64,000 nucleotides of DNA from Sipunculus nudus (Eukaryota > Annelida > Sipuncula > Golfingiida > Sipunculidae): the NCBI GenBank assembly GCA_026874595.1, contig CM049307.1, positions 74,502,643 to 74,566,642 of the forward strand, read 5' to 3'. The position numbers were made by a program, and so were the translations under genes. The notes beneath the pieces are model-generated. The model was not told where the DNA came from, made no database searches, and saw only the letters and a program-made list of their open reading frames with translations. Positions 36,140 to 48,099 of this stretch are shown in pieces; the stretch's first letter is position 1, and every line of letters begins with the position of its first letter.

Positions 36140-37172
36140 ATGCGGGTTCCACTGCCGCCTCTGCCTGCATTTCCAGAAAGCTCCTCTGAAACCAATGGAC
36201 CCATCTTTCTTAAACCTAGCATAAGCATTCACCCACATGTGAACTGGTGCATAAGAAAGACTGGTGGAGCCAACTGCAATCCTTTTTGTGCAGTATGAAT
36301 CTTGGTGTCTTTTTGATAACACCCCATATCTCAGGAGTGGTTCAATATATTAGGCTGAAATTATGCATGTCCATAGATCTTGGATACCTCCATCTCATAC
36401 TAAGTCTGGTGGTGCAATCTGCAATTGATTTTTTCACTTTGCATTCATCCCTGCATCTCCTTTGGGTGAAAATTGCTCATATCTTAGGATTGGTTCAATG
36501 TATTGGTCTGAAATTTGGCATGTCCACCCATCATTGAAAGTTTTCATGTAGACCAGACAGATGGTATCACCTACCTTCCCATTTTTGTTGAAAACATTTA
36601 TACCCTTTTACTCAGGAGTGTTTTGACCTACTTGCCTGAAATTGTGCCTGTCCATAAATATAAGATACCTCTATTGCATACTCAAGACTTGTTGCGCCAT
36701 CTGCAATTGTGTTCCCATGGCATCCATCCGTCTGTTTGCTTTTAGAAAATTTGTTCATATCTCATTTGTGGAATTTTGCATGTTAATCTGTCTTGGAGAA
36801 CTTTGTTGTTCTGCTCCATTTTTATAGTTCTCATACATTGATGCACTTTATCGAAGTAGTGGATTGGTATCTTGGCCTGAAATTTTGCATGTACATTCAT
36901 CTTACTTGTATATTCATAGTTATTTTTTTATTCACAAGACAAGTGGCACCACCTGCACTCACATATATGTAGAATACATAAGTGCATTTATCTCAGGACT
37001 AGTTTAATCTATAAGCCTGAAATGTCACATGTCCATAGATTTTGGATATTTCCAACTTGAACACAAGCCTGGTAGTGTCATCTAAAATCTTTTTCACATT
37101 GGGTAGATCCATCATAGACCAGATAGGTGATGCCAACTACCTTTTCTTTTTCATAGAATATATTGCCTTTTT
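36140..37172 (+). repeat. Tandem-module repeat, copy C, first part
   Basis: Same modules as copy A, aligned with 24185-24725 and onward. It is broken at 37172 by insertion G, resumes at 38511-38649, is broken again by insertion D, and ends at 40814-40985 with the family tail. Confidence 0.8.
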
Positions 37173-38510
37173 AGCCCTCAGCCCTTAGGCTGATGGGCTA
37201 TTGTCGTCACCCAAGCTGGACGTCCGTCCGTCCGTCCAGCGTCCGTTAACTTTTACCTTGTGAGCGGGATATCTTGAAAAGGATTCACCGTCAGAATTTT
37301 ATTTCCTCGGTAAAGATGTATATCGACAAAACCTCGGTCAAGTTCGAAGATGGGTGACCTTGACCTATTTTTCTACATTTTAGAGCTGATTATAGAAAAA
37401 CACTTAGATGCTTATTACTCAGGAACCATTCGGTGGATTTTCACAAAACTTACTATGATTATTGGGACTGATAGTCTGTACCTGCTATACAAGTTTGGTG
37501 GCGCCACCTACAATTTCTGATTTTAAATGAATTTTTTATTGGATTTTTCAACTTTGGGCTTGTGAGCAGGATTTCACGAAAAGGATTCACCGTCAGAATT
37601 TTATTTCCTTGGTAAAGATGTATATCGACAAAATCTCGGTCAAGTTAGAAGATGGGTGACCTTGACCTATTTTTCTACATTTTAGAGCTGATTATAGAAA
37701 AACACTTAGATGCTTAATACTCAGGAACCATTTGGTGGATTTTCACAAAACTTACTATGATTATTGGGACTGATAGTCTGTACCTGCTATACAAGTTTGG
37801 TGGCGCCACCTACAATTTCTGATTTTTAATGAATTTTTATCGGATTTTTCAACTTTGGGCTTGTGAGCTAGATATCTCGAAAAGGATTCACCGTCAGAAT
37901 TTTATTTCCTCGGTAAAGATGTATATCGACAAAATCTCTGTCAAGTTCAAAGATGGGTGACCTTGACCTATTTTTCTATGTTTTAGAGCTGATTATAGAA
38001 AAAACATTTAGAAGCTTATTTCTCAGGAACCATTGGATGGATTTTCACAATACTTACTATGATCATAGGGACTGATGGTCTGTAACTGCTGCACAAGTTT
38101 TGGGGCGCCACCTGCAATTTCTGATTTTTTATTGAATTTTTCTTGGATTTTTCAACTGTGGACTTGTGAGCGGGATATCTCTAAAAGGATTCACAATAGG
38201 AATTTTATTTCTTTGGTGAAGATGTATATCGACAAAAATCTCGTTCATGTTCGAAGATGGGTGACCTTGACCTTCTTTTCAAGGTCACAGAGCTTATAAT
38301 AGAATAAAACTTAGAAGCTTATTTTTCAGGAAGCATTTGGTGGATTGTTATGAATCATGGTACATACCTCTCCATTTTAAATTTATAACTGAGACATGTA
38401 CAGATATACATCCATTTGAGAACAGATATTTAGTACTTGTTACTGTTACCACCTCTAAAACACTGTTCTTTTGGCTGAGGGCTTTTGTCAGCTTTTGCTG
38501 ATATTCTAGT
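37173..38510 (+). mobile_element. Helitron-like element G with four 300-bp modules
   Basis: The 5' end AGCCCTCAGCC forms a hairpin with GGCTGATGGGCT and is followed by GTCCGTCCGTCC. Then come four modules starting near 37256, 37558, 37858 and 38162 (periods 302, 300, 304). The 3' end is TCAGCTTTTGCTGA (hairpin) then TATT and CTAGT. Hairpin plus CTRRT is the known Helitron 3' signature. Comparison with copy A shows insertion between a T-run and CTCAGGAGTGG without duplication. No helicase or Rep frame, so non-autonomous. Confidence 0.75.
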
Positions 38511-38649
38511 TCTCAGGAGTGGTTTCGTGTATGCATGTGAAAATTTGCATGTCCATAGATGTTGATATGGTTTATATTGCATACAAGACTACATGGGCCA
38601 TCTACAATCAGTTTCTTCTCATATCCATTATATCCTAAGATCTGTTTTT
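38511..38649 (+). repeat. Tandem-module repeat, copy C, middle part
   Basis: Resumes with CTCAGGAGTGGTT after insertion G and stops at AAGATCTGTTTTT, where element D begins. Confidence 0.75.
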
Positions 38650-40813
38650 AGCTCAGCTGACTATAAGTCATCTGAGATATAGTTGTGGTCCATTGTCCGT
38701 CGTCCATCCGTCCGTAGATGTGGCACGTTTTGAAACCGTAAGACCTAGGAATCCAAAATTCGGCGTAATGTTAGATGTCCCCAAGATCTCCTACCAAGCC
38801 GAAAACTGGGTCTTTGTGACTTCATTCCTTTGAGATATTAAGGAAAAACCTCAATTTTTTATTAAAAACCTATTTTCACACTTCAGGACTGCCTAACTAC
38901 GAAACCACTCACCTGTTTTTCTCATATTTACCATAAATATTCCTCTATATAGTTCCTATGTACATGCCAGAAATTAGGTCTGTATTATATGATTTAAAAA
39001 AAGTTATGGGCTCAAACATAATGCATTTTGTAAAAAATCAGGAAGATATTTGATCACTTAACACAAAACATTTTAAAGCTATGGACTTTTTTCCAGTAAT
39101 ATATCTTTAATTAATCAAAATTAAATTGTATACCCAAAATTAAATCAAAATCTGTTAAATTTTTTAAAATATTAGCAAAAATAAAAAAATTGTACCTTAA
39201 ATTTTGCCTAAATTTGACCATGGCACGGTTTTTTTTTATAAGTACATTTGATTTAATTTTCACAGCCAGTTTACATATGGATTTAATCTGATGAATTTTG
39301 AATTTGAAAGTATAAGCTTAAAAAATAGTCTAGCTATTGAAGTTTTTTAGAAGCCTTAATGTATTTGTATTTTCTAGCATCATGACCCTACTTTTGTTTA
39401 CCTGGTAATCCAAAAATTTGCATAATGTTAGATGTAATTGTAAATATTCATATTCTTCCATACATTTCCTATGTACATACCAAAATGTAAGTCAGTATTG
39501 CATAATTTGTTGAAGTTATAGGCCCAAACATAATGCACCTTGTAAAAAAAATTAGGATATATATTTACTCACTAACCTAAGAATGACTGAGACTTTTTTT
39601 CAGGAAAATAACATCATTTAATCAAGATTCAATTGTATACTGAAAATTAGATCTAAAATTTGCAATTTTTTTAAGTTATTAGCATAAATATAAAATCAGT
39701 ACCTTAAATTTTGCCCAACTTTGGCTAAGTCACGATTTTTTCCTGTAAGTACTGTGGATGTTATTTTCACAGCATGTACACATAAGGATTTAATCTGTTA
39801 AAATCTGGAATTTAAAAAATACAAGCTGCAAAATTAGGCTAGTTATTGAATTTGTTTGGAGGCTCTTGTTGTATTCAATTACATTGTCAAGTAGTCCACT
39901 GAGGTCACTGTAGGTCATTCAGTGCAACCCTCTATGCTCCCAAGGCTGTTATGTAATCCCATCACTCCGGCAAGCCCTCTCTCTTGTTGAGCTTGATCAG
40001 GCTGCCAGCATAAATACCACAGGGAGCCTTTCTCTTCCCCCCCCCCCCCCCCACCCCATTCTGTTGACAAACCTGTACTCTAAACAAGATGAATCTTATA
40101 ATTTCACATTTTTTCAGTGATGAACAGTAACAATAGAGACCCCTCCCTGACCCACCGCTTCAATACACAGGACTTATATACAAGACAAAGCTTATAATTT
40201 TAATGTTAAAAAATTCTTTTTGTTGAGACTTGGACAATTTTGATTTTTTTTTTTAAGAAAAAAATGTTCAGGAATTTAATCCTCATATTCAAATATGGTA
40301 AAATATTAGGACCTAATGTAAGTGCTAACTGACAAGATTTAAAAAGATATAACTACTTGGTAGCATTTCATTCATATCTCTTAAAGTTGGCGGGGCCTAG
40401 GTGTGAATAACACTGTTAAACCTAGTTTTTAAAATTAGGAATATAGGTCAAACTTTGTGGGATTATTTTTTAACTCATATGGCCATATATTTAACTTTTG
40501 AAAACTTAATTACCTTCACACATTATTTGTTTATGAAATGGAACTTTTATATGACACATACCGTAGGCCCATTTTTTCCCTTGGTGCATCACTAAATGGT
40601 TTCAGGCCAAAGGTTTCATTTATTACACAGTCCATATCCTTTAGCTCATGTCCATTATTCTTTAATTTACAGAGTTTAATTTAAGCTGGGCCATTTTCTC
40701 TTAGCTTTTCAAATGGTAATATACATGGAAAAACCATAAGAAATAAAAATATTTTGCAGTTACTAATATTTTCCAAAATTCAGCTGAGCGACGTGACCCA
40801 TGGGTCCTTTGTT
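38650..40813 (+). mobile_element. Helitron-like repeat element D
   Basis: Same family as E and F: 5' AGCTCAGCTGACTATAAG, short GTCC run, two related modules (about 38718 and 39390 onward), a poly-C run near 40039, and 3' CAGCTGAGCGACGTGACCCATGGGTC then CTTTGTT. It sits exactly between AGATCTGTTTTT and GGTGAAAATTG, which are contiguous in copy A. Confidence 0.78.
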
Positions 40814-40985
40814 GGTGAAAATTGCTCATATATGTGGAGTTTAATGGCATCTCTGATGCCACAAATTTGGATTCATGTCATGTCAGGAACATTCAATGCC
40901 TTACTTTACCCATGCCTCTGTGATTTGGCAGATACATGCAGTTGTTTGTCAACTGCCTGTTTTCTATTTTATATACATATACATA
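40814..40985 (+). repeat. Tandem-module repeat, copy C, 3' tail
   Basis: Matches the tail of copy A (about 25056-25215), including GGCATCTCTGATGCCACA and TCATGTCAGGAACATTCAATG. Confidence 0.8.
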
Positions 40986-41685
40986 ATGTTATTCAGCAGT
41001 ATTGTGAATAAATATTCATATGTTATATTGACATTAGATGATATAATACTTTTCATAGTCTTTTATGTGCTAGGGCTATTATGAATAAAGATTTAAACTT
41101 TTTGAAAAATGTAAGGTGATGAAATACTTTTCTCAGTCTTTAAATAAGGCTCTTCAAGAAGCTTTTCCGTAGAACCTATCAGCTTTCTGGTTTACATTCT
41201 AATATTAATGAACCGTAGGTAATTCCTGTTTAGAAAAATGCTTATGATGCCTTGGAAATGAACATATGAGCTTGTTTATATACAACCTGTTGGTAAACAC
41301 AATACATAGCCAATGTTGACAAACAGAAAAACATTGGAGGCAGTTTGTAAATGTGCAGAATTTTAAAGTTCATTAGTATAAAAATATCCTTTGCAAAACT
41401 CTAGGTCATCTGATTTGCTGCCACATGTCCTTGTTGAATGTATTTTGATTGTTTTGGCAGGCCCACCACATGTTATAAACATGTGAATATAAACAAAACA
41501 AAACAGCCTGTGTGTGGAGGGATGGGCTTTTTTTTGCCTATTTTTATAAAGGTTCAAAGAATTATCTGTAGTTAATGATGCCAGATATGGGAATAGGCCC
41601 CTTTAAGTGCTTGGGCTTTTGTGAATACATGTTTACACTGTTTAAATGATATAAGGTAAAATAATACCTTTCTCTATTGTTTCAG

Positions 41686-41769
41686 TGCTGGGAATAATGC
41701 CACCTTCTCACTTTTCAACCTGTGTCTGTCAGATATAGTTGATCATGATATTGAAGAGTTCCAGCGAAG
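41686..41769 (+). CDS. MFSD13A: MFSD13A exon 3
   Basis: Codes SAGNNATFSLFNLCLSDIVDHDIEEFQRR across its two split codons, matching the vertebrate segment SNRVFTEGTCKLL..VVTDLVDED. The acceptor is attgtttcag and the donor CGAAG|gtgagc, phase 2. Confidence 0.87.
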
Positions 41770-42368
41770 GTGAGCTTAGAGGTTTCAAGTTACAATAATT
41801 GATACCCATCAGCATTTTCAGAGAAGATCACTTGGCCACATTGTCTTTCTATATATTTAATTAATTTAAAAGCCATAAACTAGGGACCTGGTTAACATGT
41901 GATCAGATTATGTTGACCTCAATCTATTAGTGAAAACTATAAATTATTGTTGAGATTTATATTCAATCAAAGTAAAATATATATTCAATCATATTCAAAG
42001 TTTAATTGTTGTCTGTTAGTGTAGACCAGAACAGTAGGTTGCTATTTGTAACAATATGAAAACTCGTAAAGTGTTGCACTTTGCATGATTAAATGGAACT
42101 TATTTGTTGTTAATACCAGGTATTTCTCAGCATATGCAGAAACATCTACCCGTAACAAGATTTTGTATCTGAAATGTATAGTTATACATATTATAAACAA
42201 TACAAATCTTGTCTGTGGTAGTGTGTTTATTTGGCTGTGTATAATGTCATTCCAATACAAATTGGTGATTGAGGGTCAAAGTAAGGTTCTACTTTTACAG
42301 GTTGTGAAAGAAATATCATATTGAAATTTCCATTTCATAGATTTGAAATCACTCCGTATTTTTTTCAG

Positions 42369-42651
42369 GCATCCTTTATCATCAATGGTTTTTGGAACCA
42401 ATGCTCTTGTGACCAAACCAGCCATATCTTTTGCACCCATGATCGCCGTGGCAATATTGAATCAACATGGTTACCAACAGGTCAAGGCCGCTACACCGCT
42501 GACCTCTAGTGTCCAGGCAGATCTTAATGCCACAATGTTTCTGCTTGCCTGTGCCACTCCTATTGTGATAGGCTTACTCCAGCTCTTAATATGGTCTAAA
42601 TATACAATCAGAGACTCTCATCTAACTGTATCCAAATACACTGAGACGTAA
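42369..42651 (+). CDS. MFSD13A: MFSD13A last exon
   Basis: Opens with HPLSSMVFGTNALVTKPA, the best conserved C-terminal block (human [20 protein letters not shown]). After a loop with many Thr and Gln residues comes a final helix (FLLACATPIVIGLLQLLIW) and a short basic tail ending ETstop at 42649-42651. The acceptor is tttttttcag. Confidence 0.88.
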
Positions 42652-42899
42652 CTTGCTGAACCATCACAAGAATTTCTGTTGATGCAAAGGGCTTTAATAA
42701 TATACCTGTCAGGGTTATAATATATAATAAATCAAAATTTCTTTTCTATATTTTCAAGACTTTGAAAGTGCTTGTAATTTAGATAATTTTAAAAATTCTT
42801 GAAAAATATACTTGAAAAACTAAGAGGAGCTGCTTTATCCTGTGAAGAAAGATCTCTTTATTTTTTGTAAACATTATTTATGCATGAAACTGTTGAATT

Positions 42900-42905
42900 A
42901 ATAAA
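42900..42905 (+). promoter_or_regulatory. Candidate poly(A) signal for MFSD13A
   Basis: AATAAA about 250 bases past the stop, followed by T/G-containing sequence. Motif and position only. Confidence 0.5.
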
Positions 42906-45900
42906 AGTTTGACAGTCAGACACAGCTCAAGGGGTCTGTTAAGGAGGCCATGTAAAAAAAAAACCTGGAAAAGCAAAATTAATGTCCCGGTATCCATACA
43001 TTGATGATGTTGTACAAAAGCTAGAAAGCAGCGAAAAAAAAAAAAAAATTATAATAGTGTGTCAGTACATGCCAAACTGATTTTGATATATAATACATGA
43101 TCAACTCTACACTGAGACTAGGAAATTGCCAGATACACTCAGATATGGGGGATCTATATAAGAATGGCTTCTTTAAGAATGTCAGTAAACTACCAAATGT
43201 ACTGAAGTCATCTGGGTCAATACCAGAATAAACAGGATTTCAGGAAACTGCCAAATGTACTGAAACCCTCAGGGACCAAAAAACAACTACAAGAACAAGT
43301 TTAATTAAGGATTCCATGAATATACAAAAATACATTGTAATAGTCCAAACTGTCAAGACTGCATCATGCAGAGTCTAATATTGGATGCTGATGACCTAAT
43401 AAACAACCCCATTGCCCCACCCCCACCGACATGTCTGTCAGTATCCAGCATGGAAGTGACACTCAGTTTTACCGGCTGTCAGATCAGGCCAGTAGACTTG
43501 TCCCAGCCTCATTTACAAATCTAGGGATACCTGGATATTAAGTTTAGGGACAAGCATGATATGGCTAGGTCTGCCTATTCAGGTACAATACATATTGCAT
43601 ACATACAATTTGTTACCCGATGCATATTAACGATACACTCAAGTTAACTTTGTATATTATTTTCTGAATAAATACTCTGAGGGTAAAATATTTCTTACTT
43701 TTTTTGTAAACAGCATATCCATTAATATGTTCTGCATTAATGCTGGATATTTAAATAAAAAAACAAAATTTAAATTTAAAAGCCTATTCAAAATCTTTAT
43801 TTTATGTTTCATGTAATTTCAAGCAGGAATATGCATATATTTTTCTATAAAAAAAAACCTAGTCAAATCCTTGATAGGCTACACTATTCTCTTAGGGGTG
43901 GACGGGTTATCATTTCAAAGGATGAGCCTAATTTTTTGTTTGAAAAATAGCAGAAGAAAGGTAATATGGGGGCAAAAACATACAAACAATACAGAATGCA
44001 GATCATATCCGTAACTGTAAGCTTAAGGTAATGCTACATTTTGTAAATATGATATAAAATTTACTGATGCCAGGGCTGTGATTTGAATAACAGGCCAGTA
44101 AAGGCCTGATCTGAGAGCTGGTAGAACTGAACTTGCCACTTCAGTGCTAGACACTTACAGGACGGGGGGCTGTTAGTGAGACTGTCAGTGTCCAGTACAA
44201 GACTACATCATGTACACAAAATCAGATTAACAACATGTGCTCGTAGGTCATTGTTGTGCTGTTATGTATTTACGCATGTCATATTTTTAACACTAATATT
44301 ATTTTAGCTTCATTAACACATACTGGTCACTTCAAGTTTATGTTATAATATTTATTAGTATATTGAATTATGATGAGTGTGTGTTTGATATGCTTAAGCA
44401 TAGCTTTGTTATGTTTTCATTAAAATATGGTAAAAACCTACATGAACATTTCACTGATAACATAACCACCTTGCCTTGATGACACCATTTTTGGTACCAG
44501 CTGAGCATATGACTTAGTATTTTAACATTTATTGCAATATGTGACTTCCCAATGTATCCATGCTGAAAAGAAGGTCCAGGGACCAAGTTGAACAGATAGA
44601 AATATGCCCCAAAAATTGTCACGAATGTGCACTGTTACTGAATTAACTGGTATTTGATCATTGCACTGTTTACTCTTTATTTGTTTAGTTCACAGAAAAG
44701 TTAATAATATTATCATTTCATCAGGAAACGATTGAAAATGTTTTGTGAGAAAGAACACTGAATCAAAGCCTGAAACAATTTATATTTTATCAAGTCTATT
44801 ATGAACTGAATTCAGTTTTACATAGGTTTAAGTGCAGGTGTTTTAGCCAGGATGGTATGTTAACAGCTCATGATCAGTTTCCTTTCGCCCCATAGAAGTA
44901 GAGAAGATTGGAGCACAGAGGAGTGGTCAACTTGGATATAAACTTGCACGTGTAGATTCAGTAATCATGACCCAGAATATTACACCTTATTATATCCACA
45001 TCATGTATCTCATAGAGTTATGTCAGATGTGGTCATGAAAGAGCTGATTATTGTTAATGATGTATGATGTCTTGTTACAAAGAGATTTAGGTTAGTTAAG
45101 TATGATATTATATATATGTGTACATATATTACACATACTGTGATGTTATTGAGGCACACGCATTTAAATCAGTAAAACATTTTTATTACTATTTGGAAAA
45201 CAGACAGATACCATTTCATGTTTGATTGGTTTTTGTTATGTAAATGATGTATATTTTTATTAATACTAATTGTTACTTTTAAGAAAAAACATGCATTTTC
45301 AGTTTTAATATTTGTTGGCAGTCACTTTATCTTATGGTGAGGGTTTGCATAATAATTCATAAGCAAAGCTACTATATCATGTATCTGCTTCTGTCTGACA
45401 GTATTATTAATATTATGAATGATTGTAACATTAAGCATGGACTGACAGTTTTTGATGTGATGATAAATAAATATCTTAAAAATTGTCACCAGACTGCAAT
45501 CTTTGAATCTTACATGTAAGAGGCTTTGAATGTAAAGTATTTCCCAGTAATCTGGCCGTATATTGTATTTGATTCTAAAGATTATACAGATGGAAAACCA
45601 TGATGATCATGTGATAATTTTGTTGATAGCAAGATTGTGGATGTTTTTCAGACATGGTATGAACATGTTCCATATCAACATGTCTTGTGACAAGATGATT
45701 ACAGTAATTCAGATGTAAGCTTTATGTACAGAGAAAATATACCCATACCTTATTGTCAAAGTAATACAAGATTGAGGTCAGAGTATTTTTTGGCACATTT
45801 ATATATCTACCAACACGAGTGTACAAGAATAAGCATGTACAGCATGTATGATTTTATATAGTTCTACATTAATCTGTGTTCATATATATTTCATGAAGGC

Positions 45901-46118
45901 TACAGGGTCTGTTCATATACGCATATATGCACAGATGTGAACACAGCTTTATAGGGTATTTTTAGTGAACTTGTGAGCTTGTGCAGTGGTATGGCATTAG
46001 CTATTATCCGTTGTCCGTTAACCCATACTATCTCAATCTGAGTTAAAAAATGTTTGACATCGTGATGTAGTGGTCCTTGTGTCCAAAAGAAATTCAGATT
46101 GTTCATATATATGTAAAT

Positions 46119-46240
46119 ATGGTGGAACCTGCCTGAAAGACCACCTGTCTAATAAGACCACCTGTCTAATAAGGCCATCTGTTTATTAAGATCACTTTTG
46201 CCAGTTCCAAGGATGGTCTTATTACACAGGTTCCAATGTA
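46119..46240. mobile_element. Degenerate pogo/Tigger-like MITE
   Basis: The left end TGGAACCTGCCTGAAAGACC and the right end (reverse complement TTGGAACCTGTGTAATAAGACC) pair. Inside are two copies of GACCACCTGTCTAATAAG. Similar ends occur at 18975-19150 and as a single end near 36066. Confidence 0.55.
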
Positions 46241-48099
46241 CTGGAAATGCCAGCTGGACCATGTAACCCTTGACCATGAAAACACAAATTCTTTTGGCAG
46301 AATCTGGTCATCCATAATTGTCATTTTTGAATTTTTTTTTTTCATTTCTGGTATCACTGGGTATATTTGTCACTTTTTCATCAGTGGTTTCATATGTATG
46401 TAATTTTAAACATGAAATTATGTACACACATACACATTATGACTTGTATTTGTTCACCTAGTGAAACAGATTTTATATTTAATGATCAGTGTATAATTAT
46501 ATCTTTGATCATGCTATTATTCACATATTGTCCCAGAGGGACCTGAATATTTGATACCAAATGTTGGATTACATTACTGTGTACATGTTATAAATTCCCT
46601 GAGGAAGTGGAAGATAAATAAAAATTTATTTGTGTTAGACAAAAGGTTTTGTGTTGTTTTATGTAGAATCTTATGTCAGCTCAGTCATGTTGTATATCCC
46701 TCATTTCCCTAGAACAGTATGGTTGATTTGTATAACTAGAGATAGTTTCCTGTTAAGGTGCAACATGTAATATTTGTGAATAAAAATTACAAACTTATGA
46801 AAGATCACATCAGAGGGCTTCTGGAGCACCACTCACTGTTAACGCCATGTCATGTGCTTGTGTAGCAAAATAGTGCAGTTTCATTCATAATATCTGAATT
46901 ACCCATCAGGTGTCCGAGTTTTCCACTGTTTGATATTGTATCAAAAGAATCCCCATACCTGCACACAAGTTGACCCCCCAACTTTAGATGATTTTTTTTC
47001 AGGGTGAAAACTTCTCGACTTTTATGCAAGTTTTTACAGTAGTTCAAAATTGACACATCACACAAATGGGGTCATAGCCTTGAATGTTTATTACATGTCA
47101 GGAGAAAGTGAATAAAATCCTTAACAGCGTTGGAGTCATGCTCAACAAATTCTACCATGCTGTGGATGTTATACTACTCTACCAGTATGTACAAATTCAA
47201 AGCCTTGCAATAATAGATCTATAGTCAGTCCAAAAAAAACCCTTGTCCACATGTTTTTTTGCGATAACTGTATTATAGGTACAAATAATATCTACAAATA
47301 ATCTCTCCTAACACATACATGTATTTGCAGATGTTCTGTCAATTTGTGTGATGTAATAAGATATTTAGTTAAAAGTATTTACTTTGCGACCCTGTTGTGT
47401 TGTTTTTGTTGATGGACCGAGGAAGGCATCTTTCTGGTAAAGCTGGACAGTACGTTCCTCCATGAAGTACTTTCCATGACTATGGTAATGAGAGCCATTT
47501 AAAAGACAGTAGGGACATCACTTTAAACATCACAAAGGTCATTCGCATATGACATTGCATTGTCTGACATCACCAGCTGGAATGGCTGGTTTATTTCTCA
47601 GTTCACAAACATTGATGACTGTTCTGTCATATTCTGGAATATTTGTCTCATAAAAATTCATTTCAATGTAGGACAATATTTTTCACTCAGACTGTTGGTG
47701 GAATAGCTCCCTGCAACTACTGGGCCAGAAATGTTGGTAGTGTTTGTGTTGTATGAAAATTATCCTGGAAAAACAAGGTACTGGGATGGACTTTACTCTG
47801 ATCCCTTCTGCAATATTGTTCGAAATTTTGACAGACCTTTCGACCATTTTTGTGATTTAAATCTAAATTGCTGTGTTGTTGTACTTTCATTCATTGGAGA
47901 AACCCTACAAGTATACTCATTTCAGCAAATACTTTTGTCAAATGCTTAGTGATTCATATAAGAGATTCACAGGACAGTTTCTTTTCAAGACTAGTTGTCA
48001 AGGCTCTGGTTAAGGGACACCTTCAAGGTTGGTGTTGCATTTTATTACATCACCACCAGGTGGTGGGGGACTGTTTTTTCCCTTAGCTGGTTGGTTTTT

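Larger units (their letters stand above)
33650..42651 (+). other. MFSD13A: MFSD13A (TMEM180) gene locus
   Basis: Coding exons 33650-34561, 35526-35680, 41686-41769 and 42369-42651, all with GT-AG junctions and consistent phases (0, 2, 2). Together they give 477 residues; the human protein is about 517. The 6-kb intron 2 contains the nested repeats at 36.1-41.0 kb. A 5' non-coding exon is implied by the acceptor tgttgcag ending at 33631. Confidence 0.85.
42652..48099. other. MFSD13A 3' UTR and intergenic DNA
   Basis: No coding exon recognised between MFSD13A and element F. AATAAA at 42900-42905 would give a 250-base 3' UTR. A degenerate pogo-like MITE lies at 46119-46240. Scattered small frames have no recognisable domain. 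Confidence 0.35.

Noticed and set aside
37256-38460. CRISPR-like or satellite array
   Set aside because: The four 300-bp modules are bounded by transposon ends with hairpins and CTAGT, so they are the body of element G; the genome is also animal.
47731-48086. 72-codon frames between MFSD13A and element F
   Set aside because: No splice-supported extension and no family resemblance.
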